Source: Streptomyces canus (GTDB taxonomy: Bacteria > Actinomycetota > Actinomycetes > Streptomycetales > Streptomycetaceae). Taken from it: DNA of 64,000 nucleotides. The DNA lies in assembly GCF_041435015.1 (NCBI RefSeq), contig NZ_CP107989.1, positions 3,100,001-3,164,000 on the forward strand, in the 5' to 3' direction. Below the pieces are notes generated by a model. It was not told the origin of the DNA and did not search any database. It was given only the letters and a program-made list of their open reading frames with translations. This document shows positions 27,613 to 40,879 of this stretch, piece after piece (the stretch's first letter is position 1; the number at the start of each line of letters is the position of its first letter). The translations under genes were made by a program, and so were the position numbers.

Positions 27613-28518
27613 CTAGCCGAAGACGGCCAGGCTCTTCGCCTTGCCCTTCTGTTCCTCGACCAGCGCCAGAAAGCGGCCCTCGGGGTCGAAGACGGCCACC
27701 GTACCGGCGCCCGTGTACTCGTCGGGCATGTCGAGCCGTACGCCGTTGGTGAGCAGCTTGGCCCGGCGGCCGTCGACGTCCCAGCGGGGGAACGCGGCGG
27801 TCGCGGCCTCGGCGATCGGCATCACCGTCAGCTCCTGCTGGAGCTGGTCGAGCGTCTTGGCCGAGTCCAGCTTGTACGGGCCCACGCGCGTGCGGCGCAG
27901 AGCCGTCAGGTGGCCGCCGACGCCCAGGTCGGCGCCCAGGTCGCGGGCGAGGGCCCGGATGTAGGTGCCGGACGAGCAGACCACCGACACGACCAGATCC
28001 ACAACGGCCGTGCCGTCCTCGGCGACCGCGTCCCGGACGTCGTGGACCGCGAAGGACGAGATCGTGACGGGGCGGGCCGGGATCTCGAAGTCCTCGCCCT
28101 CACGCGCCCGTTTGTACGAGCGCACGCCGTCGATCTTGATGGCGCTGACCTTGGACGGCACCTGCATGATGTCGCCGCTCAGCTTGGCGATCCCGGCGTC
28201 GACGGCCTCTCGGGTGACCTTCGAGGCGTCTGCCGACCCCGTGATCTCGCCCTCCGCGTCGTCGGTCAGCGTCGTCTGGCCGAGCCGGATCGTGCCCAGG
28301 TACTCCTTCTCGGTCAGCGCGAGGTGCCCGAGGAGCTTGGTGGCCTTCTCGACACCGAGGACCAGCACACCCGTCGCCATGGGGTCGAGGGTGCCGGCGT
28401 GTCCGACGCGGCGGGTCCTGGCGATCCCGCGCATCTTGGCGACCACGTCGTGCGAAGTGAAGCCCGACGGCTTGTCCACGATGACAAGGCCGTCGGGCGG
28501 CGGGTTCTTCTGGGTCAT
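27613..28518 (-). CDS. truB: tRNA pseudouridine(55) synthase TruB (301 aa)
   Basis: Isomerises U55 to pseudouridine in the T-loop of tRNAs. The catalytic Asp45 lies in the family motif [10 protein letters not shown]. Other landmarks are [20 protein letters not shown] at the N-terminus, [15 protein letters not shown], and a C-terminal domain ([17 protein letters not shown]). Its ATG overlaps the rbfA stop (ATGA). It is the last gene of the rimP-nusA-infB cluster as seen here. Length is normal for the family. Confidence 0.96.
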   Translation of the reverse strand: MTQKNPPPDGLVIVDKPSGFTSHDVVAKMRGIARTRRVGHAGTLDPMATGVLVLGVEKATKLLGHLALTEKEYLGTIRLGQTTLTDDAEGEITGSADASKVTREAVDAGIAKLSGDIMQVPSKVSAIKIDGVRSYKRAREGEDFEIPARPVTISSFAVHDVRDAVAEDGTAVVDLVVSVVCSSGTYIRALARDLGADLGVGGHLTALRRTRVGPYKLDSAKTLDQLQQELTVMPIAEAATAAFPRWDVDGRRAKLLTNGVRLDMPDEYTGAGTVAVFDPEGRFLALVEEQKGKAKSLAVFG

Positions 28519-28967
28519 TCGGCGGCGTCGTCCGTCTCGTCCTCGTCGCCCGGCTTCCGGTACGGATCGGCGTCGCCGGCGTACTTGGCGCCGGCCGAGA
28601 CCTCGCGCACCTTCTCGTCGGACTGGCGCGCCTTGTCGAGGAGGTCGTCGATGGTCTTGGCGGTGTCGGGCAGCGCATCGGCCACGAAGGTCAGCGTCGG
28701 GGTGAACTTCACGCCCGCCGCCGCTCCGACCGCGCTGCGGAGCACGCCCTTGGCGCTCTCCAGCCCTGCGGCCGCGGCCGCCCGCTCCTCGTCGCCGCCG
28801 TACACCGTGTAGAAGACGGTCGCCTCCCGCAGGTCACCCGTGACCCGGGTGTCCGTGATGGTGACGTGTGAGCCGAGCCGCGGGTCCTTGATCCCGCGCA
28901 GCAGCTTCTGGGCCACCACCTCTCGGATGAGGTCCGCCAGCCTCTTGGCGCGCGCGTTGTCGGCCAC
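28515..28967 (-). CDS. rbfA: 30S ribosome-binding factor A (150 aa)
   Basis: Assists late 30S subunit maturation and cold adaptation. It has a KH-like fold with the family features [30 protein letters not shown] and [15 protein letters not shown]. The C-terminal 35 residues are an acidic tail ([17 protein letters not shown]), as in other actinobacteria. It is translationally coupled to truB and separated from the DUF503 gene by 36 bases. Confidence 0.96.
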   Translation of the reverse strand: MADNARAKRLADLIREVVAQKLLRGIKDPRLGSHVTITDTRVTGDLREATVFYTVYGGDEERAAAAAGLESAKGVLRSAVGAAAGVKFTPTLTFVADALPDTAKTIDDLLDKARQSDEKVREVSAGAKYAGDADPYRKPGDEDETDDAAE

Positions 28968-29003
28968 TGGTCCGTCTCCTTAGTAACTGTCTTGCTGCTT
29001 GCT

Positions 29004-29297
29004 TCAGTCTTCGTCGCTGTGGAGCCTGCGTCGAACCGAGAGCAGTTCCACCTCGGGCCGCCCGGCGACCAGCCGCTCGCAGCGGTCCAGCACGTCGGTG
29101 AGGTGTCCCGTGTCCCCGGAGACCACCGCGAGCCCGATCTCGGCCCTGCGGTGGAGGTTCTGATTGCCCGTCTCCGCCGCGCTCACCGCGTACTTGCGCT
29201 GGAGCTCGGCCACGATCGGACGGACGAGAGAGCGTTTCTCCTTCAGCGAGTGGACGTCACCGAGGAGCAGGTCGAAGGACAGAGTCCCCACATACAT
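29004..29297 (-). CDS. DUF503 (YlxP-like) protein (97 aa)
   Basis: Small conserved protein with MYVGTLSFDLLLGDVHSLKE, KRSLVRPIVAELQRKYAVSA and QNLHRRAEIGLAVVSGD, the DUF503 pattern. It lies between infB and rbfA in actinobacteria and firmicutes. Start ATG 29297 gives the standard N-terminus; the longer frame upstream is not coding. Its role is unsettled; a ribosome-assembly or translation link is inferred from neighbours. Confidence 0.92.
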   Translation of the reverse strand: MYVGTLSFDLLLGDVHSLKEKRSLVRPIVAELQRKYAVSAAETGNQNLHRRAEIGLAVVSGDTGHLTDVLDRCERLVAGRPEVELLSVRRRLHSDED

Positions 29298-29377
29298 GTG
29301 TAGCCGGATGTCCCGCCGGTTCGGGGTACGGGCGCCGCGCTTGGACGCCGGTACGGGGAACCGTACACGCAACGGCC

Positions 29378-29416
29378 GGGGCCGATCGACGGATATTACG
29401 TCCGCCGATCGGCCCC
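29378..29416 (-). terminator. Hairpin in the infB-DUF503 interval
   Basis: GGGGCCGATCG (29378-29388) pairs with 29406-29416. After one mismatch the stem continues CGGA/TCCG around loop TATTACG. It lies 19 bases past infB and may partly terminate, so rbfA-truB could also have their own promoter in the 137-base gap. Confidence 0.7.
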
Positions 29417-29434
29417 GATCGCGTGCTACGACGG

Positions 29435-32584
<3,150 letters not shown>

Positions 32585-32746
32585 TTCGCTCCTTTTAGGT
32601 CCGGGTGCGTCCGGACCGTCGCTACTTCATGGGCGTACTCATCGCGTGCTCATCGAGTGCTCATCGCAATCTCGACCTACTTCCAACTCGCGGGGTACCA
32701 GGGCCGCACGGGGGTTCCGCGCGACGCTTCTTACGGTGTTGCCTGC

Positions 32747-33028
32747 TCAGCAACTGTCTGTCTGCTCGACGTACTGGCGCAACGCCTTTATGTCGAGCGC
32801 TCCCGGGGCGCGCAGCGCCCGCGTGAACGCCCGGCGGCGTACCGCCTGGTCGAGACAGACCAGGGCGGGGTGTACGTACGCACCCCGGCCGGGCAGCGTA
32901 CCGCGAGGATCAGGGACGCATGCGTCCTCGATCGCCACGATGCGCAGCAGATCGGTCTTGGCCGTTCGCTGCCTGCAACCCACACAGGTGCGTTCAGGGC
33001 ATGCTCGGGCGGGCGTCCGGCCAGACAC
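32747..33028 (-). CDS. ylxR: YlxR-family (DUF448) nucleic-acid-binding protein (93 aa)
   Basis: Contains the YlxR signature PERTCVGCRQRTAKTDLLRI and GRGAYVHPALVCLDQAVRRR. YlxR is a small RNA- or DNA-associated protein always placed between nusA and infB. Start GTG 33028 has GGGGAGG upstream. The 162-base gap to infB holds no other gene. Proposed roles include regulating RNase P or transcription in other bacteria (family knowledge). Confidence 0.95.
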   Translation of the reverse strand: MSGRTPARACPERTCVGCRQRTAKTDLLRIVAIEDACVPDPRGTLPGRGAYVHPALVCLDQAVRRRAFTRALRAPGALDIKALRQYVEQTDSC

Positions 33029-33157
33029 TCTTAAGTCTACCTCCCCGTACCGACCTCACCCCTTGGGGGCAGCGATCGAACGGTTGTTGTCGTGATCTAA
33101 GCCACCTGCGGCTTGGATCTATTCCCCAGCGCCGTTCACCGGCGCCATCCGCCGGCG

Positions 33158-34144
33158 CTACTCGCCGGCCTGCTCGGTGTCCGGCCGGATGTCGATCCGC
33201 CAGCCGGTGAGCCGGGCGGCGAGCCGGGCGTTCTGCCCCTCCTTGCCGATGGCGAGGGAGAGTTGGTAGTCGGGGACGGTCACCCGCGCGGAGCGGGCGG
33301 CCATGTCCACGACCTCGACCTTGGACACCCGGGCCGGCGACAGCGCGTTGGCGACCATCTCGGCCGGGTCGTCCGACCAGTCGACGATGTCGATCTTCTC
33401 ACCGTTCAGCTCACCCATGACATTGCGCACACGTCCGCCCATCGGGCCGATGCAGGCGCCCTTGGCGTTCAGGCCCGATCGGGTGGACCGTACGGCGATC
33501 TTGGTGCGGTGACCGGCCTCGCGGGCGATCGCGGCGATCTCGACGGACCCGTCGGCGATCTCCGGCACCTCCAGGGCGAAGAGCTTCTTCACCAGATTGG
33601 GGTGCGTGCGCGACAGGGTGACGGACGGACCACGCACACCCCTCGCCACTCGTACGACGTACGACCGCAGCCGCATCCCGTGCGGATACGTCTCACCGGG
33701 GACCTGCTCCTGCACCGGCAGGATGGCCTCCAGCTTGCCGATGTCGACGAGCACGTTCTTCGGGTCGCGGCCCTGCTGGACCACGCCCATGACGATGTCG
33801 CCCTCGCGCCCCGCGTACTCGCCGAGCGTCGCGTCGTCCTCGGCGTCGCGCAGCCGCTGCAGGATGACCTGCTTGGCGGTGGTGGCGGCGATACGGCCGA
33901 AGCCGGACGGGGTGTCGTCGAACTCGCGGGCCTCCTGCCCCTCCTCCAGATCCTCGGGATCCTCCTTCGCCCACACGGTCACATGGCCGCTCTCGCGGTT
34001 GAGCTCCACGCGCGCGTGACGGCGGCTTCCCTCGGTGCGGTGGTAGGCGATGAGGAGGGCCGACTCGATCGCCTCGACCAACAGGTCGAAGGAGATCTCC
34101 TTCTCCCGTACCAAGCCCCGCAGGGCACTCATGTCGATGTCCAC
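33158..34144 (-). CDS. nusA: Transcription termination/antitermination factor NusA (328 aa)
   Basis: Binds RNA polymerase to control pausing, termination and antitermination. N-terminal domain: [21 protein letters not shown]1 domain: [22 protein letters not shown] domains: [20 protein letters not shown] and [20 protein letters not shown]. Start GTG 34144 ([10 protein letters not shown]) has GAGGAGG eight bases upstream and lies two bases after the rimP stop. Actinobacterial NusA lacks the C-terminal acidic repeats of E. coli, matching the ending [12 protein letters not shown]. The long frame upstream of the start is a shadow. Confidence 0.97.
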   Translation of the reverse strand: MDIDMSALRGLVREKEISFDLLVEAIESALLIAYHRTEGSRRHARVELNRESGHVTVWAKEDPEDLEEGQEAREFDDTPSGFGRIAATTAKQVILQRLRDAEDDATLGEYAGREGDIVMGVVQQGRDPKNVLVDIGKLEAILPVQEQVPGETYPHGMRLRSYVVRVARGVRGPSVTLSRTHPNLVKKLFALEVPEIADGSVEIAAIAREAGHRTKIAVRSTRSGLNAKGACIGPMGGRVRNVMGELNGEKIDIVDWSDDPAEMVANALSPARVSKVEVVDMAARSARVTVPDYQLSLAIGKEGQNARLAARLTGWRIDIRPDTEQAGE

Positions 34145-34146
34145 GG

Positions 34147-34659
34147 CTACGCCTCCTCTTCCTGCTCGTTTTCGTTCTTGCTGTCCTTGCGGCTGAACTC
34201 GACCTGCACGCGTGCCTTCTCGAAGTCGGAGAAGGCGAGTCTGCGGGCGGTGGCCTTGCGGCCCTTGACGCCGGGCACTTCGAGGTCGAGGCCTTCGTCG
34301 TCGACCTTCAGGATCCTGGCGACCAGCTCGCCGCCCTCGGTCAGCTGGAACTTCACCAGCCGGTCCACGGCGCGCACGTAGTGACGGTGCTCCTTGAGGA
34401 GGCGCTCCGCGCCCGGGGTGCCGACCTCGAGGGTGTACTCCCCCGCGCCCATCGCGTCGCTCTCGTCGAGCTTCGCCGAGAGCGCACGGCTCACATCGGC
34501 GATCTGGTCCAGGTCGGCACCGGTGTCCGAGTCGACGACGACGCGCAGCACTCGCTTTCGTCCTACGGAGTCCACTGCGATCTCTTCGAGATCCAGGCCC
34601 TGGGAGGTGACGAGCGGTTCCAGGAGCTCTCGCAGCCTCTCGCTCTGGGTCGTGCTCAT
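34147..34659 (-). CDS. rimP: Ribosome maturation factor RimP (170 aa)
   Basis: Needed for 30S assembly. Features: [60 protein letters not shown] and [10 protein letters not shown]. The acidic C-terminus ([11 protein letters not shown]) is typical of actinobacteria. It is the first gene of the rimP-nusA-ylxR-infB unit. The promoter must lie in the 175-base gap to the divergent lipoprotein gene. Confidence 0.96.
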   Translation of the reverse strand: MSTTQSERLRELLEPLVTSQGLDLEEIAVDSVGRKRVLRVVVDSDTGADLDQIADVSRALSAKLDESDAMGAGEYTLEVGTPGAERLLKEHRHYVRAVDRLVKFQLTEGGELVARILKVDDEGLDLEVPGVKGRKATARRLAFSDFEKARVQVEFSRKDSKNENEQEEEA

Positions 34660-34834
34660 CCGGGTGACTCCTCGGCCGCGTGTGCTGTTGTGGGTAGGTC
34701 GCGTGTCTGGTCAAAGGGTATCCGGTCGCAGGGGGTGTTGCCGTCCAGGTGACCTCGGATGCGCGGGTACCGTGATCGCCAGCGGGGTGACCTCCCGCCC
34801 ATGTGTTCGTACGAGCTTCCCGAGGACGTCTGTC

Positions 34835-35356
34835 GTGCCGTACCCCCCTCCGCCGCACGTCCCCTCGGGGCCGCGCAGAAGATCCCTGCTCGCCTCGGTC
34901 GCCGGGGGCGCCCTGCTGGTCGGCTGCTCCGACGGGACCGGGAGCAGCGAGGAGGGCACCGCCGGCAGTCCGTCCGTCGTCGAGCGGGCACGCGTGCGTG
35001 CGGCTCGGGACAGCCGGGGGATCGTCGAGCGGTACGACGCCGTCCTCGCCGCCCATCCGGCGCTGGCGCAGCGGGTGGGGCCGTTGCGGGCGGAAGCGGC
35101 GCGGCATGTGGAGGCGTTCGGGGAGACGGTCGCGAAGTCCTCGCCCACCGCGTCGCAGGCCTCGCCCGCACCGTCGGTCACGGTCCCCGCGACCGAGAAG
35201 GACGCCCTCGCCCAGCTCGCCGCCGCCGAACGGGCGCTCGCCGACCGGCGGGCCAAGGCGCTGCTGGACGTACCGGGCGAGCTGGCCCGGCTGCTGGCCT
35301 CCGTGGCGGCGGCCGGTGCGGCGCACGCCTATCTGCTGATGGAGGGGATCCGGTGA
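34835..35356 (+). CDS. Putative Tat/Sec lipoprotein, helical (173 aa)
   Basis: Start GTG 34835 follows GAGGA by about nine bases. The N-terminus [22 protein letters not shown] has a twin-arginine-like region and a lipobox (LLVGC). The mature protein is helical with Ala/Arg-rich helices ([39 protein letters not shown]). It overlaps the DUF4439 gene (GTGA), implying a two-protein unit. Its helices resemble one half of a ferritin-like four-helix bundle, so it may be a diverged partner of the DUF4439 product (inference). Confidence 0.75.
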   Translation: MPYPPPPHVPSGPRRRSLLASVAGGALLVGCSDGTGSSEEGTAGSPSVVERARVRAARDSRGIVERYDAVLAAHPALAQRVGPLRAEAARHVEAFGETVAKSSPTASQASPAPSVTVPATEKDALAQLAAAERALADRRAKALLDVPGELARLLASVAAAGAAHAYLLMEGIR

Positions 35357-35838
35357 GCGACGGGAACGACAAGGAGCTGGAGGCCTTTCAGAAGGCGCTG
35401 GCCGCCGAGCACGCGGCCGTGTACGGCTACGGCGTCGTCGGCGGCCGGATCGCTGAGGCTCGGCGAACGGAGGCCAAGGCCGCCTATGACGCACACCGGG
35501 CCCGGCGGGACGGGCTGGTGCGCCAGGTGCGGAACATGGGCGGAAAGCCGGTGGCCGCGGCCGCGGCGTACGCGCTGCCCTTCCCGGTGCCGGACTCGGC
35601 CGCGGCGGTACGGCTCGCCGCCGACCTGGAGGAGCGGGTGGCCGGGGTGTACTCCGACCTGGTGCGGGCAACCGAGGGCGGGCGGCGGAGCACGGCCGCC
35701 GAGGCGCTGCGGGAGGCCGCGGTGCGGGCGGTGCGCTGGCGCGGCGAGAGCGTAGCCTTCCCTGGGCTCGCCGAGCGGGCGGTCACGCTGTCGTCGTCGG
35801 CCTATGGCCCGGCTTCTTCGTCGGCTCCCAGGGCGTAA
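35353..35838 (+). CDS. DUF4439 ferritin-like protein (161 aa)
   Basis: Contains [20 protein letters not shown] (Glu and His of a ferritin-like helix), [20 protein letters not shown] and the DUF4439 ending helices. This family has a four-helix ferritin-like fold; metal binding is not shown. GTG 35353 overlaps the upstream stop (GTGA). There is no signal peptide, so it is cytoplasmic while its partner is exported. A link to oxidative stress is only a family-level guess. Confidence 0.85.
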   Translation: MSDGNDKELEAFQKALAAEHAAVYGYGVVGGRIAEARRTEAKAAYDAHRARRDGLVRQVRNMGGKPVAAAAAYALPFPVPDSAAAVRLAADLEERVAGVYSDLVRATEGGRRSTAAEALREAAVRAVRWRGESVAFPGLAERAVTLSSSAYGPASSSAPRA

Positions 35839-35866
35839 CGCGGTACAGGAAGGAAACGACTCGGGC

Positions 35867-36757
35867 ATGGCTTTCGAACCACCGCAGCGGCTGGTGCGGG
35901 CGCTCGGCGAGAGCGCGCCGGACGGTGACGACTGGGTGGAGAGGCTGCCCGAGACCGCTGAACAGGCTGTCGCGCTGCGCGAGTTGACCGTGGAGCGGGT
36001 CCAGGTGCCCGGGGGGCGCAGCAGCCTCGTGGTGCTCGTGCGACACGCTGACGGAACCCCGGCCGTGCTCAAGCTGGCCCCGGCCCGGGCCCGGCCGGAG
36101 AGCGAGCGGGCGGCGCTCGCGCACTGGGACGGGCGGGGGGCCGTACAGCTGCTGGAGCCCTTTGTCGCCGAGGGGGTACTGCTGCTCGAGCGGCTGCATC
36201 CGGATGTGTCCGTGCGGTCCCTGCCGGAGGCGAAAGCGCTGCTCGAGGCTGCTGGGGCGCTGCGGCGGCTGTGGGTGGAGCCGCCGGGCGACCATGTCTT
36301 CGAGACGGTGGCCGAGCGGACCGGGCGGCAGGCCGCGGTCATGCGGGGGGCTTCCGCGGAGGTGGCGGGGCTGGTGAACGCGGCCCTCGATGCGCGCGAG
36401 TCGTTGCTGGCCGCGCCGCCGGAGGAGCGGTTGCTGCACGGCACGTTCCGGCAGAGCAAGGTGCTGTCCGGTGTGCGGTCGCCCTGGCTCGCCGTCGGGC
36501 CTGATCCCGTCGTCGGGGAGTGTGCGTTCGATCTGGCCCGGCTGGTGCGGGACCGGGTGGAGGACCTGATCGCCTCGCCGTCGGGGGCGGCGACGACCCG
36601 CCGGCGGATCAAGCGGCTCGCGGAGTCCCTCGAGGTGGATCAGGAGCGGTTGCGGGGGTGGACGTTGTTCCGGGCCGTGGAGTCGGGGGTCCGGGCGCTA
36701 CGGGTGGGACGGCCGAAGGATGCCGAGTTGCTGCTGGAGTTCGCCGCGTGGCTCTGA
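35867..36757 (+). CDS. Aminoglycoside-phosphotransferase-fold pseudokinase (296 aa)
   Basis: Fold and motif order match the APH(6)/streptomycin-6-kinase group: a VLKLAPARARPESE lysine strand (Lys69), LLERLHPDVSVRSLPEA, and a loop LLHGTFRQSKVL (190-200) where active enzymes have HGDxxxxN. Here Asp is Thr193 and Asn is Lys198. The metal-ligand strand reads LAVGPDPVVGECAFD, with Gly211 where Asp is expected. Catalysis therefore looks unlikely. ATG 35867 follows AGGAAGG. It lies between DUF4439 and proS, not beside resistance or antibiotic genes, so a resistance role is doubtful. Confidence 0.8.
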   Translation: MAFEPPQRLVRALGESAPDGDDWVERLPETAEQAVALRELTVERVQVPGGRSSLVVLVRHADGTPAVLKLAPARARPESERAALAHWDGRGAVQLLEPFVAEGVLLLERLHPDVSVRSLPEAKALLEAAGALRRLWVEPPGDHVFETVAERTGRQAAVMRGASAEVAGLVNAALDARESLLAAPPEERLLHGTFRQSKVLSGVRSPWLAVGPDPVVGECAFDLARLVRDRVEDLIASPSGAATTRRRIKRLAESLEVDQERLRGWTLFRAVESGVRALRVGRPKDAELLLEFAAWL

Positions 36758-36765
36758 GACCGTAG

Positions 36766-36793
36766 GGCGGCGGCCGCCGGTGCGACCGCCGCC
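36766..36793. terminator. GC-rich hairpin between APH-like gene and proS
   Basis: GGCGGCGG (36766-36773) and CCGCCGCC (36786-36793) pair across a 12-base loop, 9 bases after one stop and 7 before the other. It probably serves both convergent genes. Confidence 0.65.
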
Positions 36794-36799
36794 GTGCGC

Positions 36800-38503
36800 T
36801 CAAGCGGTCAGGCGCGCGATCGCCTCGTCCACCGTCAGCTCCTCGCGCTCACCGCTGCGGCGGTCCTTGAGTTCCAGGACACCCTCGGCGGAGCGGCGGC
36901 CCGCGACCAGGATCTTCGGTACGCCGATGAGTTCGGAATCGGTGAACTTCACACCCGGGGAGACCCCCGCGCGGTCGTCGACGAGAACCCTGAGGCCCGC
37001 CTCGCGCAGCTTCTCGGAGACGTCGAGGGCCAGTTCGATCTGGAGGGCCTTGCCTGCGGCGACGACGTGCACGTCGGCGGGGGCGACCTCGGCGGGCCAG
37101 CACAGGCCCTTGTCGTCGGCGGACTGCTCGGCGAGGGCGGCGACCGCGCGGGAGACGCCGATGCCGTAGGAGCCCATGGTCACGCGGACCGGCTTGCCGT
37201 TCTGGCCGAGGACGTCGAGCTTGAGGGCGTCGGCGTACTTGCGGCCGAGCTGGAAGATGTGGCCGATCTCGATGGCGCGGTCCAGCTTGAGGCCGGTGCC
37301 GCACTTCGGGCACGGGTCGCCCTCCTGGACGACCACGACGTCGACATACTCGTCGACCTCGAAGTCACGACCGGCGACGACGTTCTTCGCGTGCGTGTGC
37401 TCCTTGTTGGCGCCGGTGATCCAGGCGGTGCCGGGGGCCACGCGCGGGTCGGCGATGTACTTCACCTTCTCGCCCAGGCCCTGCGGACCGACGTAGCCGC
37501 GCACAAGGTCGGGACGGCCGACGAAGTCCTCGGCGCTCACCAGCTCCACGGCGGCGGGCGCGAAGTGTGCCTCCACCTTGCCCATGTCGACCTCGCGGTC
37601 GCCGGGGACGCCGACGGCCACGATCTCGCCGTCGACCTTCACGAGGAGGTTCTTGAGGGTGTCGGAGGCCTCGACGCCGAGGTGGGCGGCGAGGGTCTCG
37701 ATGGTCGGGGTGTCGGGGGTGGGGATCTCCTCGAGGGCGGCGACGCCGACCGCGTCCACCGGCTTCAACTCGTACGTGATCGCCTCGGTGTTGGCCGCGA
37801 AATCACAGTTCGGGCAGTCCGCGAAGGTGTCCTCGCCGGCCTCGGCGGGGGCGAGGAACTCCTCCGACTTGGAGCCGCCCATCGCGCCGGCGGTGGCGGC
37901 GCAGATGCGGTAGTCGAGGCCCAGACGCTCGAAGACCTTCTGGTAGGCCTGGCGGTGCAGGGCGTAGGACTGGGCCAGGCCCTCGTCCTCGGTGTCGAAG
38001 GAGTACGAGTCCTTCATCAGGAACTCGCGGCCGCGCAGGATGCCGGCCCGGGGGCGGGCCTCGTCACGGTACTTGTGCTGGATCTGGTAGAGGATGACCG
38101 GCAGGTCCTTGTAGGAGGACGCCTGGTCCTTCACGATCAGCGTGAAGATCTCCTCGTGGGTCGGCCCGAGGAGGTAGTCGCCGCCCTTGCGGTCCTGAAG
38201 GCGGAACAGCTCGGGGCCGTACTCGTCCCAGCGGCCGGTCGCCTCGTACGGCTCCCGCGGCAGGATCGCGGGGAGCAGCACCTCCTGGGCACCGATCGCG
38301 TCCATCTCCTCACGGACGATCCGCTCGACGTTGGCCAGCACCTTCTTGCCGAGCGGCAGCCAGCTCCAGATGCCGGCCGCGGTCCGGCGAACGTACCCGG
38401 CACGCACGAGCAGCTTGTGGCTGAGGACCTCGGCGTCCGCCGGGTCGTCGCGCAGCGTCTTCGCCATCAACTGGGACATGCGCTGGACCGGTGCGTTCGC
38501 CAT
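36800..38503 (-). CDS. proS: Prolyl-tRNA synthetase (567 aa)
   Basis: A class II aminoacyl-tRNA synthetase of the bacterial type: motif 1 region [20 protein letters not shown], motif 2 with [20 protein letters not shown] and [22 protein letters not shown], an editing (INS) domain with [17 protein letters not shown], and motif 3 [20 protein letters not shown]. The anticodon-binding domain ends the protein ([20 protein letters not shown]). Length is usual. Confidence 0.97.
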   Translation of the reverse strand: MANAPVQRMSQLMAKTLRDDPADAEVLSHKLLVRAGYVRRTAAGIWSWLPLGKKVLANVERIVREEMDAIGAQEVLLPAILPREPYEATGRWDEYGPELFRLQDRKGGDYLLGPTHEEIFTLIVKDQASSYKDLPVILYQIQHKYRDEARPRAGILRGREFLMKDSYSFDTEDEGLAQSYALHRQAYQKVFERLGLDYRICAATAGAMGGSKSEEFLAPAEAGEDTFADCPNCDFAANTEAITYELKPVDAVGVAALEEIPTPDTPTIETLAAHLGVEASDTLKNLLVKVDGEIVAVGVPGDREVDMGKVEAHFAPAAVELVSAEDFVGRPDLVRGYVGPQGLGEKVKYIADPRVAPGTAWITGANKEHTHAKNVVAGRDFEVDEYVDVVVVQEGDPCPKCGTGLKLDRAIEIGHIFQLGRKYADALKLDVLGQNGKPVRVTMGSYGIGVSRAVAALAEQSADDKGLCWPAEVAPADVHVVAAGKALQIELALDVSEKLREAGLRVLVDDRAGVSPGVKFTDSELIGVPKILVAGRRSAEGVLELKDRRSGEREELTVDEAIARLTA

Positions 38504-38577
38504 GGTTCTCGTACTCCTGCCGGATAAGGGTGATGGCTAGGAGGTTAGCCGGGCGGGCTGTGCCCGCGGAAATCGGT

Positions 38578-39108
38578 TCAGCGGCGGCGCAGGGGCAAGG
38601 GGGCGCCCATCACGGCGTACGGCTTCGGGGCGCTCGGGAAGAGGACCTGGCGGGCGAGGTCCTGGTAGCCGAGGGAGTGGTAAAGGCCGCGGGCCGGGCT
38701 GTCGGTGTCGATCGCGGAGAGGATCGAGCGGGGCTCCGCGGCGCTGTCGGTGATCGCGGTGATCAGGGTGCGGCCGATGCCGCGGTTCTGGTGGTGGGGG
38801 TGGACATGGAGCTCGGTGATCACGAACGAGCCGTCGAGCCAGATGTCGTGGTGCTGCGCGCGGAGGTAGGGCTCCACGACGGTGGACCACCAGTGGGTGC
38901 GGTCGTTGGGCATGCCGTACACGAATCCGACGAGATGCCCTCCGACGGTCGCGCCGAGGGCCCTCGCACCGGGATAGGTCATGTGGCGGAGCACGATCTG
39001 GCGGCGGACCGCTACCTCGTCGGCGCCGAGGCCGAATGCGACGGCCTGTACTGCCAGGGCCTCGTCCACGTGGGCGGACAGGTCCAGGGGGCCGATGACG
39101 AGGTCCAT
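38578..39108 (-). CDS. GNAT-family N-acetyltransferase (176 aa)
   Basis: GNAT pattern: ALGATVGGHLVGFVYGM (strand 2-4), ELHVHPHHQNRGIGRTLI (acetyl-CoA loop Q/RxxGxG/A), AEPRSILSAIDTDSPARGLY and HSLGYQDLARQVLF. It uses acetyl-CoA to acetylate an unknown amine. Start MDLVIGPLDL at 39108. It stands between proS and another GNAT gene on the same strand. Confidence 0.9.
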   Translation of the reverse strand: MDLVIGPLDLSAHVDEALAVQAVAFGLGADEVAVRRQIVLRHMTYPGARALGATVGGHLVGFVYGMPNDRTHWWSTVVEPYLRAQHHDIWLDGSFVITELHVHPHHQNRGIGRTLITAITDSAAEPRSILSAIDTDSPARGLYHSLGYQDLARQVLFPSAPKPYAVMGAPLPLRRR

Positions 39109-39157
39109 GCGGGCAGCGTACAGGGGGGTTTCCGTTGTGTGCCGGGGGCGGGTCGGC

Positions 39158-40006
39158 TCAGAAGAGGATGCTCATGAACGCGCCGATCTCCTGGAAGCCC
39201 ACCCTCGCGTACGTCCGCCTCGCCGGGGTGTTGAAGTCGTTGACGTACAGGCTCACCACCGGGGCCACGTCCGCCAGGGCGTACCGCAGTACCGCCGCCA
39301 TCCCCGGGGCCGCCACTCCCCTGCCCCGGTACTCAGGGGCCACCCACACGCCCTGGATCTGGCAGGCCCGGTCCGTCGCGGCGCCGATCTCCGCCTTGAA
39401 GACGACCTTGCCGTGTTCGTCGAGGCGGGCGAAGGAGCGGCCGGAACCGACCAGTTCGGCGACGCGGGCCTGGTAGAGGAGGCCGCCGTCGCCGGCCAGC
39501 GGGGAGACGCCGACCTCTTCCGTGAACATCGCCACGCACGCCGGCATGATCGTTTCCATCTCGTCCTTCCGGATGCGGCGGACGTACGGATCCGGGGCGA
39601 TGTCGGCGGGCATGCGGTCGGTGACCATGAGGGGCTGCTGGGCACGGATCTCCCGCGCCGGGCCCCAGCTGGGTTCCAGCAGGCGCCAGAGCTGGGCGGT
39701 GGGTTCGACGGGACCGACGATGGACGAGCAGCGGCGGCCGGAACGCCGGGCGCGGTCGGCGAAGGCACGAACGGCTCGAGGGGTCGCGCAGATCGGCACC
39801 AGGTTGGCGCCGGCGTAGCAGAGGGACGTGAGCATGCCGTCCTCGTACCAGCCCCACATCTCGCCGCCGAGCCGCCACGGGTCGAGGCCTGCGACCTGCA
39901 CCCTCGACGTCACGAAGGCGTTCGCGACCGGATCGCGGTCGAGCACGGCGAGCGCGGCATCCAGGTCGCTCGGTTCGAGGACCCGGGAGGTCGTCTGGGT
40001 CAACAC
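39158..40006 (-). CDS. GNAT-family N-acetyltransferase, two-domain (282 aa)
   Basis: The C-terminal GNAT core is clear: IQGVWVAPEYRGRGVAAPGM, VSLYVNDFNTPARRTYARVG and FQEIGAFMSILF. The N-terminal ~140 residues (RVLEPSDLDAALAVLDRDPV, WGWYEDGMLTSLCYAGANLV) resemble the DUF4081/GNAT fusion common in actinobacteria. GTG 40006 has GAGG eight bases upstream. Substrate unknown. Confidence 0.85.
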   Translation of the reverse strand: MLTQTTSRVLEPSDLDAALAVLDRDPVANAFVTSRVQVAGLDPWRLGGEMWGWYEDGMLTSLCYAGANLVPICATPRAVRAFADRARRSGRRCSSIVGPVEPTAQLWRLLEPSWGPAREIRAQQPLMVTDRMPADIAPDPYVRRIRKDEMETIMPACVAMFTEEVGVSPLAGDGGLLYQARVAELVGSGRSFARLDEHGKVVFKAEIGAATDRACQIQGVWVAPEYRGRGVAAPGMAAVLRYALADVAPVVSLYVNDFNTPARRTYARVGFQEIGAFMSILF

Positions 40007-40131
40007 GGGCGGGGCCTCACACTGGGGTCTGCTGATCTCCGCACTGTACCTGCGGAAGCTGAGCCGTGCCGCCCCCGGTTCGGGGGCCGTTCGTTGCTGA
40101 CACAGCCGGACCGCGCTGATAGGAACGTCGG

Positions 40132-40869
40132 ATGATCTCGACCCCTGTGCGATCCGACGCCCGGACATGGCCCGACGAGCAGCTCGCGGAGTTGTTCGGC
40201 GAGGGCTTCCCCTCGTTCATCACCGCCGACCGGCTGGTGAAGGAGTACATCGGCCGGGTGCGGGAGTTCTTCGCGGGGCTGGATCTGATGCTGCTGGACG
40301 CGGACGGGGTTCCCGTCGCCGCCGGGTGGGGGGTGCCGCTGCGGTGGGACGGCCGGGCCGACGCGCTGCCCTCGGGGTACACGGACGCGCTGGTGCGGGC
40401 CGTCGAGGGTCATGAGCAGGGCGTCGAACCCGACACCCTGGTGATCTGCGGGGCGATCGTCACCCCGTCGCTCAAGGGGCAGGGACTCGCGGGGCGGATG
40501 CTCACCGCCCTGCGGGAGGCCGGACAGGATGCGGGGCTGGCGCGAGTCGTCGCGCCCGTGCGGCCCACGACCAAGGCCCGCTATCCGCTGACGCCCATCG
40601 AGTCGTTCCTGCGCTGGCGGCGGGAGGACGGGACCGCCCTCGATCCCTGGATCCGGACCCACGAACGGCTCGGCGCCCGGATCCTCGCCCCGGCCCCCGT
40701 CTCACAGACGATGACCGGCACGGTCGCCGAGTGGGAGGGCTGGACGGACCTCGCCCTCCCCGAGTCCGGCGACTACGTCATCCCGGACGGGCTGAGTGTG
40801 CTGCGGGTCGACCGGGACGCCGACGCCGGCCTCTATCAGGAGCCGAACGTCTGGATGCGACACCGGTGA
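40132..40869 (+). CDS. GNAT-like acetyltransferase-fold protein (245 aa)
   Basis: Contains TLVICGAIVTPSLKGQGLAG then RMLTALREAGQDAGLARVVA, the acetyl-CoA-binding loop and helix of the GNAT fold, and an N-terminal strand LDLMLLDADGVPVAAGWGV. The C-terminus (GDYVIPDGLSVLRVDRDADA, YQEPNVWMRH) is longer than typical GNATs and matches a Streptomyces family I recall only as hypothetical transferases. It is convergent with ispG, ten bases apart. Confidence 0.75.
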   Translation: MISTPVRSDARTWPDEQLAELFGEGFPSFITADRLVKEYIGRVREFFAGLDLMLLDADGVPVAAGWGVPLRWDGRADALPSGYTDALVRAVEGHEQGVEPDTLVICGAIVTPSLKGQGLAGRMLTALREAGQDAGLARVVAPVRPTTKARYPLTPIESFLRWRREDGTALDPWIRTHERLGARILAPAPVSQTMTGTVAEWEGWTDLALPESGDYVIPDGLSVLRVDRDADAGLYQEPNVWMRHR

Positions 40870-40879
40870 GCCACGGATG

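Noticed and set aside
35867..36757. Aminoglycoside-resistance kinase
   Set aside because: Catalytic and metal residues are missing and no antibiotic genes are near.
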